Positions 36,698 through 45,903 are shown, numbered from the stretch's first letter. The stretch: 64,000 nt of DNA from Rudaea sp. 3F27F6 (GCF_005503555.1 NZ_SCNG01000004.1:310001-374000), one strand, 5' to 3'. Program-made: numbers and translations. The notes: generated from the sequence alone by a model not told the origin.

Positions 36698-36723
36698 CGT
36701 CATTCCGCGAAAACGGAACCCGG
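36698..36723. repeat. Degenerate copy of the CGTCATTCCCGCGAAAGCGG repeat
   Basis: CGTCATTCCGCGAAAACGGA lies upstream of gpmI and matches the 34351-34370 element with small deletions. A 5-bp stem (TTCCG 703-707 with CGGAA 714-718) with a CGAAAA loop remains. Confidence 0.5.
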
Positions 36724-36808
36724 TCGCCGAAGACCTAAACTTTTTTTCCGCTGCCCGCATCTGAATGCCTGCAGACCGATTCCAGACACCACAATCCGGG
36801 AGATTTCC

Positions 36809-37465
36809 ATGATCCGCTACAAACTCGCCCTGTTGCTCACCCTCGGCTTCGTCGCGCCGGCCTTCGCCGACGACGGCGACATCGACAAGGTCAACGGCGG
36901 CATCACCGTCGCCGACGGCGGCAGCGCCGGCAGCCTCACCACGGTCAACGGCGGCATCCGCGTCGGCTCGAACGCACAGGCGAAGAGCGCGCAGACCGTT
37001 AACGGCGGCATCGACGTCGGCTCGGGCTCGTCGCTCGATTCGGTCGAGTCGGTCAATGGCGGCATCAAGCTCGGCAGCAATACGCGCATCCGCAAGGACG
37101 TCAACGTGGTCAACGGCTCGATCTCGCTCGCTTCGGGCGCCGACGTCACCGGCAAGGCGGCCAACGTCAACGGCGGCATCAAGCTCGACGCGGCGCACGT
37201 CGGCGGCGGCCTCGATACGGTCAACGGCGACATCCTGGTCGGCGCGAACTCGCGCGTCGAGGGCGGCATCGTCGTCGAGGAAAACCACAGCTGGTTCAGC
37301 ATGAACTCGCGCAAGCCGCGCGTGGTGATCGGCCCGCACGCGGTGGTCCAGGGCACGCTGAAGTTCAAGCGCGAAGTCGAACTCTGGGTCAGCGACAGCG
37401 CGACGATCGGCCCGGTCGAAGGCGCGACCGCGCAGAAGTTCAGCGGCGACCAGCCGCCGCAGTAA
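36809..37465 (+). CDS. Exported VNG-repeat beta-solenoid-like protein
   Basis: The protein has 218 residues. The signal peptide MIRYKLALLLTLGFVAPAFA is followed by seven copies of an 18-19 residue repeat marked by Val-Asn-Gly (positions 28, 46, 64, 82, 101, 120, 138), as in TVNGGIRVGSNAQAKSAQ and TVNGGIDVGSGSSLDSVE. The regular period with alternating small and hydrophobic residues suggests a parallel beta-helix like bactofilins or adhesin-type solenoids. A non-repeat C-terminal part (150-218, KPRVVIGPHAVVQGTLKFKR) continues the strand pattern. GGGAGA lies 6 bases before the ATG. Function is unknown; it is probably periplasmic or surface-located. It is monocistronic with a strong hairpin behind it. 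Confidence 0.8.
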   Translation: MIRYKLALLLTLGFVAPAFADDGDIDKVNGGITVADGGSAGSLTTVNGGIRVGSNAQAKSAQTVNGGIDVGSGSSLDSVESVNGGIKLGSNTRIRKDVNVVNGSISLASGADVTGKAANVNGGIKLDAAHVGGGLDTVNGDILVGANSRVEGGIVVEENHSWFSMNSRKPRVVIGPHAVVQGTLKFKREVELWVSDSATIGPVEGATAQKFSGDQPPQ

Positions 37466-37474
37466 GAACGACCA

Positions 37475-37507
37475 GCCGGCTCCGGTGCGCATGGCGCCGG
37501 AGCCGGC
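37475..37507 (+). terminator. Terminator-like hairpin after the VNG-repeat gene
   Basis: An 11-bp perfect stem (GCCGGCTCCGG 37475-37485 with CCGGAGCCGGC 37497-37507) and an 11-base loop sit 9 bases after the stop codon. No U-tract follows. Confidence 0.6.
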
Positions 37508-37682
37508 AGCGTCTCAGTTCGAAATTTCCACATCCCGTTTGCGCTGAGCCCGGCTCGCGCAGCGGATGAATTCGAAAGCGCCTTTCGACTCCGGCCGTCC
37601 GGGCCCACGTTCAAGACGAACAGGTTTCAAACCCAGGCATTACTCCGAAGCCGGGCCGCTGGCGGCCTTCACACGCGCTGCC

Positions 37683-37688
37683 TACAAT
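37683..37688 (+). promoter_or_regulatory. TACAAT -10 element before the small exported protein
   Basis: TACAAT in the context TGCCTACAATCCGGAA ends 30 bases before the ATG at 37719 and is one of four copies of the same element in the window. Confidence 0.5.
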
Positions 37689-37718
37689 CCGGAACCCGTT
37701 TCGCTTCGGAGTTCCGCA

Positions 37719-37934
37719 ATGCGCTGCTTCGCGCTCCTGCCGCTCATCGCACTGATCGCCGCCGACCCGTCTTCGGCAGCGCCCGCCGGCAGCGCATTTT
37801 CTGCCGCGATCAAGGCCGAAGATTTCGCCGCGCACGGCAAGCTCCTCGCCGACGAGACGACGTGGCCGCAATGCTCGGCGGACCGCGAATTCCGCGCCGC
37901 GCGCGCAGCGGCCAAACCGAAACAGACGCACTGA
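37719..37934 (+). CDS. Small exported protein of unknown function
   Basis: The protein has 71 residues. A signal peptide (MRCFALLPLIALIAADPSSA) is followed by a short charged mature part (about 50 residues, AAIKAEDFAAHGKLLADETT). CGGAG lies 6 bases before the ATG and a TACAAT promoter element lies upstream, so expression is plausible. It precedes the TPR gene by 9 bases and is probably co-transcribed. I do not recognise a family; it could be a shortened remnant of a longer exported protein. Confidence 0.6.
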   Translation: MRCFALLPLIALIAADPSSAAPAGSAFSAAIKAEDFAAHGKLLADETTWPQCSADREFRAARAAAKPKQTH

Positions 37935-37943
37935 GGACGTCGT

Positions 37944-38696
37944 ATGCCGATAGTCGTTCTTCTCTCGCTCGCCCTGCAGATCGCCTGCGCCGTCCACGTC
38001 GTGCGCACGCGCCGCGAGCTGTACTGGATCTGGATCATCCTGATCGGCTCCTATCTTGGCGTGATCATCTATGTGATCGCCAACGTGCTGCCCGATCTCC
38101 GCCACGATCCGCGCGCGCGCAAGACGGCGACGAAGGTGCTCGACACGATGGCGCCGGAGCGCCGGCGCAAGCAGATCGAGCAGCGTCTCGAACTCGCCAA
38201 TACCGTCGACAACCGGCGCGCGCTGGCCGAGGAATGCCTGAACCTCGGCGACTACGCCAACGCCGCGGATCTGTATCGCTCGATCCTCACCGGTATCCAT
38301 GCGAACGATGTCGGTTTTTCGATCGGCCTCGCCCAGGCCCAGGTCGGCCTCGGCGACCATGCCGGCGCGCGCGAAACGCTGGACAAACTCTATGCGGCGA
38401 ATCCGCAGTTGCGCTCGAACGATGCCGACCTGCTGCGTGCGCGCATCGACGAGGCGCTCGGCGATCCGGAAGCGGCGCTCGCGCGCTACCGCGATCTCGC
38501 CACGAGCTATCCGGGCGAGGAGGCGCGTTACCGCTACGGTGCCCTGCTCGTGCAGCGTTCGCGCTACCGCGAGGCGCGCGAGGTATTCAACGACATGCTC
38601 AAGCGCGCGAAAGTCTCACCGAGCTACTACCGGCGCAAAGAAGCGCCGTGGCTCGACGCGGCCAAGCGCGATCTCGCCAGCCTCGGACCGGGCTGA
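37944..38696 (+). CDS. Membrane-anchored TPR protein with PLDc_N-like N-terminus
   Basis: The protein has 250 residues. Two N-terminal helices with RRELYWIWIILIGSYLGVII resemble the phospholipase D-nuclease N-terminal (PLDc_N) membrane module. From about 85 it has tetratricopeptide repeats (ALAEECLNLGDYANAADLYR, VGFSIGLAQAQVGLGDHAGA, DEALGDPEAALARYRDLATS). It is probably an inner-membrane scaffold. GAGGA precedes the ATG. Partner unknown. Confidence 0.85.
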   Translation: MPIVVLLSLALQIACAVHVVRTRRELYWIWIILIGSYLGVIIYVIANVLPDLRHDPRARKTATKVLDTMAPERRRKQIEQRLELANTVDNRRALAEECLNLGDYANAADLYRSILTGIHANDVGFSIGLAQAQVGLGDHAGARETLDKLYAANPQLRSNDADLLRARIDEALGDPEAALARYRDLATSYPGEEARYRYGALLVQRSRYREAREVFNDMLKRAKVSPSYYRRKEAPWLDAAKRDLASLGPG

Positions 38697-38796
38697 ATCG
38701 ATCCCAACTCGCGGCGACGACAGCGTAACCGGTGCAGCGATTTCTTTACCGGCCTTCGCGTATTCTCGCCGCTCGTTTTTTTTCCGCAGAACCACG

Positions 38797-39729
38797 ATGA
38801 GCAGGGGATTTCCCACGCCGCTGCGTGCGGCATTGCTGTTTTTCACCAGCGTTTTTTCCGTTACCGGCTTCACCGCCGAAACCCCGCCAGCCGCCGACGC
38901 CGCGCCGCCGTTCCAAGTCGAGCGCAGCCACGTGCACACCCTGGTCTCGCGCACGCTCGGCCGCACCTATGAAATCTACGTCAAGCTGCCGCCCGGCTAT
39001 GACAAGCCGGAGAACGCGCAGCGCAAGTATCCGGCGGTGTATCTGACCGACGGGCCGTACACGTTCCAGGTCGCCTCGGGCATGACGCGCGTGCCGTTCA
39101 ACCAGGGCACGTTCGAGGATTTCATCCTCGTCGGCCTCTCCTATGCCCGCGGCGAGGAACCCGTGGTGAGCCGCGAACGCGACCTGACGCCGTTTCCCGA
39201 CATCCGCGACAAACCCTATCCGACCGGCGGCGCCGCGGCCTATCTCGATTTCATCAGGAACGAGGCGATGCCGCTGGCCGAGTCCACGTACCGCATCGAT
39301 CCCGCGCAGCGCACCTTGGCCGGACAGTCGTTCGGCGGCCTGTTCGGCCTCTGGGTGCTGTTCACCGAGCCGGCTCTGTTCCGCAACTATGTGCTGACCA
39401 GCGCGTCGCTTTGGTACAACCGCCGCGCGATGTTTCCGCTCGAAGCAAAGTTCGCCGAGCAGCACAAGGATTTGAACGCGAACGTCTGGTTCGCGATCGG
39501 CGCGAACGAGCATCCCGCGCCGTGCGGACGCACGCCGAAAGAATGCACGGACGAAAATATGGTCGCCGATCAGGCGGCGATGGTGAAGGCACTGCGCTCG
39601 CGCCGTTATCCGAACCTCAAAGTGCATGCGAAAGTCGTCGAGGGCGCGTATCACACGACGACCTTTCCGGTAGGCCTGCTCTGGGCCATGCAGGACCTGT
39701 TCTTGACTCACAGGTTGGAGACGAAATGA
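38797..39729 (+). CDS. Exported alpha/beta-hydrolase esterase (esterase D / BesA-like)
   Basis: The protein has 310 residues from ATG 38797. The signal region is MSRGFPTPLRAALLFFTSVF, cleaved near FTA. An esterase-family alpha/beta hydrolase follows with nucleophile elbow GQSFGG (Ser), YPAVYLTDGPYTFQVA near the oxyanion hole, and a C-terminal catalytic His in GAYHTTTFP. Relatives hydrolyse ferric enterobactin-type trilactones or acyl esters. Its stop overlaps the start of an acyltransferase gene (ATGA), suggesting a functional pair in the periplasm. The open frame upstream overlaps the TPR gene and is not real. Confidence 0.88.
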   Translation: MSRGFPTPLRAALLFFTSVFSVTGFTAETPPAADAAPPFQVERSHVHTLVSRTLGRTYEIYVKLPPGYDKPENAQRKYPAVYLTDGPYTFQVASGMTRVPFNQGTFEDFILVGLSYARGEEPVVSRERDLTPFPDIRDKPYPTGGAAAYLDFIRNEAMPLAESTYRIDPAQRTLAGQSFGGLFGLWVLFTEPALFRNYVLTSASLWYNRRAMFPLEAKFAEQHKDLNANVWFAIGANEHPAPCGRTPKECTDENMVADQAAMVKALRSRRYPNLKVHAKVVEGAYHTTTFPVGLLWAMQDLFLTHRLETK

Positions 39730-40940
39730 GCGACGGTATGGCGATCTCGGCGACGGACGCGAGCCCCGGCTTGGACCAACCGAACACTTCGGCGGCGGCG
39801 CCCGCAGCGCGCACCGCCGACCGCAACCGCGGCCTCGATGCGCTGCGCGGCGTGTCGATCATCTTCGTCATCTTCAATCACATCGGCATCCGCATTCCGC
39901 TCGCGAAGACCGCGCTCGCGGCCTTCCTGCCCGCGTGGCTGCTGCGCGGCCTGAACTGGAACGGCTACGAAGCCGTGTTCCTGTTCTTCGTGCTTTCCGG
40001 CTTCCTGATCACGCGCCGTTCGCTCGAACGCTGGCGCGAACTGCCGCAGATCGCACCGGGCCGGTTCTACGCGCTGCGCGCCTCGCGCATCCTGCCGACC
40101 CTGGTGCTCGTGGTATTTCTGTTGAGCGTGTTCCACCTCGCCGGCGTGCCGAACTTCGTCATCAGCAGGCCGGAACAGTCGCTCGGCGGCGCGATCGCCT
40201 CGGTGTTCGGCCTGTATTTGAATTGGTACGAAGGCAGCTACGGTTATCTGCCGGGCGGCTGGGACGTGATCTGGTCGCTGTCGATCGAAGAGGTGTTCTA
40301 CCTCGCCTTCCCGCTGCTCTGCCTGACTCTCGGCCGCGGGCGCTGGGCTTTCGTCGCCGTGCTGGTCGCGCTCGCCTTGTCGGTGCCGTTCGTGCGCGAG
40401 GCGATCGATGCGCAGAAGAACGAAATCTGGTCGGAGAAAGCCTATCTTCCGGGCATGTCGGCGATCGCCGTCGGCGTACTCAGCGCGATGCTCGCCGCGC
40501 GCGTACCGCAGCCGCGGCGCTGGCTCGCGCCCGCGCTGTGCCTGCTCGGCGTCGCTGGCATCTGTTCGGTGTTTTTTGCCGGTGCCTTCGTCTGGAAGCT
40601 CATCCATCACCACTATCTGCTTCTGCTGATCGGCAGCGCTGCGTCTCTCGTGCTCGGCCTGCACTGGCAGGCCGCATCGGCGACGCCGTGGCGACTGCGC
40701 GGCCTCGGCTGGCTGTGCTCCTGCGGCCGGCTCAGCTACGAGATTTATCTGTTCCACATGTTCTGCGTGTTCGCGATCGTCACGCTCGCGCAAAACCTCG
40801 ACCTCGGCAAGCCTTGGGGCTGGATCTGGTATCCGCCGACACTCGTGTTGTCGTGGCTGCTCGGCCTCGCGATCGCACGCGGCTACTCGCTGCCGTGCGA
40901 GCGCTGGCTGCGCAGCAAGTTCTCGCGCCGCGCGGCCTGA
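39726..40940 (+). CDS. Acyltransferase-3 family membrane protein (OafA/YrhL-like)
   Basis: The protein has 404 residues with about ten membrane helices. The family start RNRGLDALRGVSIIFVIFNH carries the conserved Arg-x10-His catalytic region; further motifs are FFVLSGFLITRRSLERWRE and DVIWSLSIEEVFYLAFPLL. Such proteins O-acetylate cell-surface polysaccharides or lipids from acetyl-CoA. It is coupled by 4-base overlap to the upstream esterase. Confidence 0.92.
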   Translation: MSDGMAISATDASPGLDQPNTSAAAPAARTADRNRGLDALRGVSIIFVIFNHIGIRIPLAKTALAAFLPAWLLRGLNWNGYEAVFLFFVLSGFLITRRSLERWRELPQIAPGRFYALRASRILPTLVLVVFLLSVFHLAGVPNFVISRPEQSLGGAIASVFGLYLNWYEGSYGYLPGGWDVIWSLSIEEVFYLAFPLLCLTLGRGRWAFVAVLVALALSVPFVREAIDAQKNEIWSEKAYLPGMSAIAVGVLSAMLAARVPQPRRWLAPALCLLGVAGICSVFFAGAFVWKLIHHHYLLLLIGSAASLVLGLHWQAASATPWRLRGLGWLCSCGRLSYEIYLFHMFCVFAIVTLAQNLDLGKPWGWIWYPPTLVLSWLLGLAIARGYSLPCERWLRSKFSRRAA

Positions 40941-40963
40941 GCCGGGGCACCGGCGCGGCGAAT

Positions 40964-42391
40964 TCAGCCGCCGCTCGCGGCGAACGTCACGCGCACACGC
41001 GTGCCGCGGCCTTCGGCGCCCGCGGCGAGTTCGACCGTGGCGCCGTGCGCGCGCGCGATTTCCTCGACGATGGCGAGGCCGAGGCCGTTGCCTTCGCGCT
41101 CGCCGCCGGCGATGCGGTAGAAGCGCTCGAACACGCGTGCACGTTCGGCTTCGGGAATGCCGGGGCCGTCGTCCTCGACTTCGAGAAACGCCGCGTCGGG
41201 CGCGCTTCCTTCCGCCGTGCGTGCGCCGCGCTCGATTCCGCAGCGCACGGTGACGTTGCCGCCGTCCGGCGTGTACGCGAGCGCGTTGTCGATCAGGTTG
41301 GCGAGCAGCTCGCGCAGCAGCCAGTCACTGGCCTGCACGCGCGCGGGTGCGGCTTCGAGGCCGAGGTCGATGCGCACGCCAAGGGCGCGGTCGAAGTGCG
41401 CGGCGACACCGTCCTTGGCGAGATCGGCAAGGTCGAGCTGGCGAAAATCGCCGGCCGGATTCGCCGACGGCTCAGCGCGCGCGAGCGCGAGCAACTGATT
41501 CGCGGTATGACCGAGGCGCTGCATGCCGGCATGCAGGCGCGCGACGCGCGCGCCGAGCGCCGGATCGGCGATGCCCTGCTGCTTGAAGTCGCTCGACAGC
41601 ACTTCGAGCTGGGCCTGCAGCCCGGCCAGCGGCGTGCGCAACTGATGCGCGGCGTTGGCGAGAAAGCGGTGCTGTGCGCTCGCCGCTTCGGCGACGGTCG
41701 CGAACAGGCGGTTGAGCGCCTGGGTCAGCGGGCGCACTTCGCTCGGCACCTGCGCTTCGTCGAGCGCGGCGAGATCGCGTGCGGAACGGCGCGCGATCTG
41801 GTCGCGCAGCGCGAGCAGCGGGCGCAGGCCGACGCGCACGCCGACCCAGACCAGAAGCAGAGTGCCGAGCAGTTGCGCGACGTCGCTCGCGACGATGAAA
41901 GTCAGCATGTCGTGCGCGGCGCCGCTGCGCTTGTTCGTCGTCTCGGCGACGCTGATCAGGATGGTGTTGCCCGCGTTGTTCAACCGATACGTCGCCACGC
42001 GCACCGGCACGCCGCGGTATTCCGCGTCGGCAAATGACGGATTGTCGCGGTTCGCGGCCGCGGTCGGCAGGCCGGCGTCGCCGGCGACGAACTCGCCGTT
42101 CGTGCCGAGCACGAGATAATAGATTTCGTCGTGATTGTCCGCGCGCAGCACGGCGATCGCCTGGTCGGACAATTCCGATCTCACCTTGCCGTCGGCGCCG
42201 ATGTCGAGATGCGCGGCCACCGCGACGATCGAACTCGCCAGCACCTGGTCGTAGGCCGCGTCGAGCGGGGTGGTCGTCGACAGATAGTCGATCAGCACGC
42301 CAGCCGCGAGCAGCAGCGCGAGCGGCGCCGACAGCAACAGCAGCAGACGCCGCCGGATCGAGAATACGCGCGGAGCGGACGCGTTCGCCAC
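40964..42391 (-). CDS. Sensor histidine kinase (QseC/TctE-like)
   Basis: The protein has 475 residues. TM1 is at about 15-35, the periplasmic sensor at about 36-165, TM2 at about 166-188, followed by HAMP. Phospho-acceptor His249 is in NAAHQLRTPLAGL, the N box is NLIDNALAY, G1 is DDGPGIP and G2 is GNGLGLAIVEEIA. It follows its response regulator by 7 bases. The stimulus and targets are not evident. Confidence 0.93.
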   Translation of the reverse strand: MANASAPRVFSIRRRLLLLLSAPLALLLAAGVLIDYLSTTTPLDAAYDQVLASSIVAVAAHLDIGADGKVRSELSDQAIAVLRADNHDEIYYLVLGTNGEFVAGDAGLPTAAANRDNPSFADAEYRGVPVRVATYRLNNAGNTILISVAETTNKRSGAAHDMLTFIVASDVAQLLGTLLLVWVGVRVGLRPLLALRDQIARRSARDLAALDEAQVPSEVRPLTQALNRLFATVAEAASAQHRFLANAAHQLRTPLAGLQAQLEVLSSDFKQQGIADPALGARVARLHAGMQRLGHTANQLLALARAEPSANPAGDFRQLDLADLAKDGVAAHFDRALGVRIDLGLEAAPARVQASDWLLRELLANLIDNALAYTPDGGNVTVRCGIERGARTAEGSAPDAAFLEVEDDGPGIPEAERARVFERFYRIAGGEREGNGLGLAIVEEIARAHGATVELAAGAEGRGTRVRVTFAASGG

Positions 42392-42398
42392 GCGGCGC

Positions 42399-43061
42399 TC
42401 AGCTTTCGTCGAGGCGATAGCCGAGCCCGCGCACCGTGCGGATCGATACCGTATCGCCGAGCTTGGCGCGCAGGCGCGAAACGTAGACTTCGACCGCGTT
42501 CGTCGTGATGTCGTCGCTCCAGCTCGACACCGCCTGCTGCAGGCGTTCCTTGTGCACGACCTGGCCCGCGTGCAGGGCCAGGCATTCGAGCACGGCCCAT
42601 TCGCGCGGAGTCAGGTCGAGCGGTTCGCCGCCGACGCGCGCTTCGCGCCGCGGCAGATCGAGATGCAGGCTGCCGACACCGACCTGCGGATTGCCTGACG
42701 CCTTGCTGCGCCGGATCAGCGCACGGCAGCGCGCGGCGAGTTCGGGCACGGCAAACGGCTTGACCAGATAGTCGTCGCCACCGATGTCGAGCGCGTTGAC
42801 GCGATCGGCAAGGCCGTCGCGCGCGGTGACGATCAGCACCGGCAGGCTGCTGCCGGCACGGCGCACGCGGCGCACGAACTCGAAGCCGTCGATGCCGGGC
42901 AGGCCGAGGTCGACCAGGAGCAGGTCGAACGTCTCCTGCTGCATCGCCGCTTCGGCCATCTCCGCGCTCGACACACGGTCGACCGCGAAGCCGCTCTGGG
43001 TCAGGCCGCGCACCATGCCGTCGGCCACGAGGGCATCGTCTTCGATCACGAGTATACGCAT
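42399..43061 (-). CDS. OmpR-family response regulator (QseB/TctD-like)
   Basis: The protein has 220 residues. Its receiver domain has phospho-acceptor Asp51 (LLLVDLGLPGIDG) and the switch lysine in YLVKPFAVPE. The C-terminal winged helix ends SIRTVRGLGYRLDES. It is first in a two-gene operon with the kinase. The 99-base gap upstream separates it from the small membrane protein gene and has no obvious operator. Confidence 0.94.
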   Translation of the reverse strand: MRILVIEDDALVADGMVRGLTQSGFAVDRVSSAEMAEAAMQQETFDLLLVDLGLPGIDGFEFVRRVRRAGSSLPVLIVTARDGLADRVNALDIGGDDYLVKPFAVPELAARCRALIRRSKASGNPQVGVGSLHLDLPRREARVGGEPLDLTPREWAVLECLALHAGQVVHKERLQQAVSSWSDDITTNAVEVYVSRLRAKLGDTVSIRTVRGLGYRLDES

Positions 43062-43160
43062 GAGGTTTTGTCTTCCGCCGAGGCGATGTGCTGTTCGATG
43101 ACGGGAAACCTTAGCAGCAATGCGGTTCCGACGTCGTGCGGAAATCTACCTCGCCGGGCG

Positions 43161-43505
43161 TTAAATCCGCCAGGGAAGCCCAGCGCGCCCGCGCGACGGG
43201 CGTTTCCCGGCGAGGCGGTCGGCTTTCTCGCTTGCGGCCGTGCGCACGGCCGGTTCGGCATAACGGTCGGCAAGGTAAAGGCCGAGTTGGACCCAGAGCA
43301 GGCTTGCCATCAGAAAAGGCAACGCCAGCGCTCGATACGGCGAAAACAGGGTCGCGCCCACCAGAATGGGCGGAAACAGGAGCAGGCTCCAACACTGCCA
43401 ATGCCGGCGCAGCGCGCGCTGGCGTTGTTCGGCGAGGATTTCGTTCGCGATCCGACGCGGCAAGCCGTATTCGCGTTCAAGGGTTTCTGCAGTGATGCGC
43501 GACAT
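43161..43505 (-). CDS. Small two-helix membrane protein of unknown function
   Basis: The protein has 114 residues from ATG 43505. The N-terminal 35 residues are charged and helical (LEREYGLPRRIANEILAEQR). Two membrane helices follow (CWSLLLFPPILVGATLF and ALALPFLMASLLWVQLGLYL), then a basic tail. It is the last gene of the GntR-ABC operon, 17 bases after the permease, and may be an accessory subunit. No named family is recognised. Confidence 0.75.
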   Translation of the reverse strand: MSRITAETLEREYGLPRRIANEILAEQRQRALRRHWQCWSLLLFPPILVGATLFSPYRALALPFLMASLLWVQLGLYLADRYAEPAVRTAASEKADRLAGKRPSRGRAGLPWRI

Positions 43506-43522
43506 GAGCGGTCCTTGTCGAT

Positions 43523-44971
43523 TCACGAGCCGAGTACGAACGGATGGGCGCGGCGGCCGAATTCGCGCCACGCCCGCACGCCGAGCCACGCCAGCGGCAC
43601 GAAGAAGCCGAGCAGCAGGGTGATTACCAGCGCGTTGACGTACGGCGACGCAAACGGCGCATTGCCAATGGTCAGGGCGATCAACATCGCGAGGATCAGC
43701 AGCAACACCTCGTTCCAGCGCGCGATGGCGCGGCCGATCAGGGCATTGAGCATCAGCACGGCAACGAATACGTCGCCGCAGACCAGGGCGGCGACGACGC
43801 TGCTGATCTGGAAGACATTGCCGTGGACAAGCTGCTCGCCGATGATTCCGCTCATGGCCTGCGCCAACGCCACCATGCAGACGAACTGCACCGCACAGCC
43901 GATCAGCAGCGGCTTGAATACAGCGACGAGCACGGCGCGCTTGGCCGTCTCGCCGCTGCCAATGCCGGGCTGGGTGCCGAGCAGTTCGAGATCGCCGCCG
44001 TTGCCGGTGAACGCGCTGATGAGGCGCGGTACGAACAGATTGCGCAGGGTCATGAACGCGTTCTGGCCGAAGATGATGACCACGAGCCCCATGTTGTTGA
44101 CCAGGTGCAGCGAGACGAACAGGAACGCGGTCAGCACGCTGATCAGCAGGGGCAGCAAATAGCGCTGCGCCTGCATCGGCACCGACACCGGCGCGAACGG
44201 ATTGCCGAGCCAGACCTGCACCGCCTGCACCGGATTGCCCGGCTTTGCTGCGTCGAGGCGGATGCGCTTCGTCGCGCCCGGCGTGGAGAAGTCCTGTAGC
44301 GACGTATCCCAACCGGATCGGCCGGAAAGCAGCTGGCGGCGATAGCGGCCGAGCAGCAGCGCGCCGCCGTCGGCCGTGTCGTCGGTCGAATCTTCGAGCA
44401 GCGCGTGCCGGCGGTGGTAGAGGAAATACGCCATCGCCGCCGCCGCACTCCAGGCCCACAGCGAAAAGCCGCTGTCGCGCACGCCCGGCAGAATGCCCTT
44501 GTTGGCGAGCAGCCAGCAGAGCAAGGGCAGCAGTCCGACCATGCCGCCGGCGAGCGAAAACGTCCGCGGCAGCACGGGCGCGGCGAAGGCGCCCAGCGCC
44601 AGGCAGGTACCGAACGCGAGCATTGCCGAAAAGCCGGCGCTGCCGTGCACCGCCGCGACCGTCGCCGGCGCGGCCACGATGCAAACGAAATGCACGATCA
44701 GTCCGGCCAAGGTGGCGCGGATCGCCGCGGGCATGCGCAGCCGATATGCGTCCTGGATGAGCATCAGGGTCCGGTTCGCCGCGACCGACCACCACATGAT
44801 TCCGGCAAAGGCGAGGAAATAGAACGGGCCTATTCCCTTGCCGTCGAGATGGTCGCCCTGCAGCAGGGACATGGTGCCGCTAAAGAGCATTACGGCGGCG
44901 CCGGCGTAGACGATTTTCTGCGTTGCCGACAGGCCGACGCCGAACGCGGCGAACGCTTGCGCGGGTTTCAT
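43523..44971 (-). CDS. ABC transporter permease-like membrane protein
   Basis: The protein has 482 residues with about ten to twelve hydrophobic helices in two groups (1-200 and 270-470) joined by a hydrophilic loop (about 200-265). I do not recognise a specific permease family by motif, but the start overlaps the ABC ATPase stop by 4 bases (ATGA) and the operon is led by a YtrA-like regulator, the usual setting for ABC-2-type exporters. Substrate unknown. Confidence 0.78.
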   Translation of the reverse strand: MKPAQAFAAFGVGLSATQKIVYAGAAVMLFSGTMSLLQGDHLDGKGIGPFYFLAFAGIMWWSVAANRTLMLIQDAYRLRMPAAIRATLAGLIVHFVCIVAAPATVAAVHGSAGFSAMLAFGTCLALGAFAAPVLPRTFSLAGGMVGLLPLLCWLLANKGILPGVRDSGFSLWAWSAAAAMAYFLYHRRHALLEDSTDDTADGGALLLGRYRRQLLSGRSGWDTSLQDFSTPGATKRIRLDAAKPGNPVQAVQVWLGNPFAPVSVPMQAQRYLLPLLISVLTAFLFVSLHLVNNMGLVVIIFGQNAFMTLRNLFVPRLISAFTGNGGDLELLGTQPGIGSGETAKRAVLVAVFKPLLIGCAVQFVCMVALAQAMSGIIGEQLVHGNVFQISSVVAALVCGDVFVAVLMLNALIGRAIARWNEVLLLILAMLIALTIGNAPFASPYVNALVITLLLGFFVPLAWLGVRAWREFGRRAHPFVLGS

Positions 44972-45903
44972 TGCGCCACCTCGACGAACAGATCTTCGAG
45001 GCCGAGGATTTCCAGGCGCGCGCCGGGCACGTAGGCGATCTCGGGCCAGTCCGCGCCGGGCTGGCGCTCGATCACGAGCGCAGCCGAGCCGTCACTCAAT
45101 TTGCGCCGATGCAGCTCGACGGCGAGCTTGTCGCTCGTGACCGCGTCTTTCGGCACGATGAGCCGCGCAAAGCGTTCCTTGATCTCGTCAGCCGGCGCAT
45201 CGAGCAGCACGCGGCCCTGATGCAGGAAGACAATGCGCGAGGCGACGCGCTCCAGATCGGAGACGATATGCGTGGAAAACAACACCGTCGTACCCGCATC
45301 GGCGGCGCGCACGGCGATTTCGGCGAGCAACTCGCGCCGCGCGGCCGGATCGAGCGCGGCCGCCGGCTCGTCGAGCACGAGCAGTTGCGGGCGAATCGCC
45401 AGCGCGCGCACGAGATCGATGCGCTGGCGCTCGCCGGGCGAAAGTTTGCCGAGCAGGGCATCGCGCGGCAGTTGCCAGCGGTCGAGCATATTGCGCGCGA
45501 AATCCGCGTCCCAGGTCGGATAGAAACGCGCAACGTAGTCGAGCATGGTCCCGACCTTCATCCAGGCCAAGGCGTCCGGCTGCTGCGGCACGTAAGCGAG
45601 GCGTTCCTTGGCGCGGTCGCTCATCGCCAGCGCGCGTTCGCCGAAAATCTCGGCCGTGCCGATGTCGGGCTCGATAAGGCCGAGCATCGTGCGGATCAGG
45701 GTCGATTTGCCGGCGCCGTTACGCCCGATCAGGCCGAGCACGCTGCCCGGTTCGATCGACAGGCTGACGTCGTTGAGCACCTGCCTGGCGTCGTAGCGCT
45801 TGGACAAACGGCGCACGCAGATCGGCGCGGCGCCCGCGTCGCCGACGACGATGGCGGAATTTTCCAAGGCGGGGCTCCTTGTCGTAGCGGATACGGCGTT
45901 CAT
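44968..45903 (-). CDS. ABC transporter ATP-binding protein
   Basis: The protein has 311 residues. Walker A GLIGRNGAGKST, Q-loop region YVPQQPDALAWMKV, signature LSPGERQRIDL, Walker B LLVLDEPAAALDP and H-loop TVLFSTHIVSDLE are all intact. A non-conserved 27-residue N-terminal tail precedes the domain, and a C-terminal extension (about 240-311) is not part of the ATPase core. It couples by 4-base overlaps to both the GntR gene and the permease gene. It powers an ABC-2-type exporter of unknown substrate. Confidence 0.93.
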   Translation of the reverse strand: MNAVSATTRSPALENSAIVVGDAGAAPICVRRLSKRYDARQVLNDVSLSIEPGSVLGLIGRNGAGKSTLIRTMLGLIEPDIGTAEIFGERALAMSDRAKERLAYVPQQPDALAWMKVGTMLDYVARFYPTWDADFARNMLDRWQLPRDALLGKLSPGERQRIDLVRALAIRPQLLVLDEPAAALDPAARRELLAEIAVRAADAGTTVLFSTHIVSDLERVASRIVFLHQGRVLLDAPADEIKERFARLIVPKDAVTSDKLAVELHRRKLSDGSAALVIERQPGADWPEIAYVPGARLEILGLEDLFVEVAQ

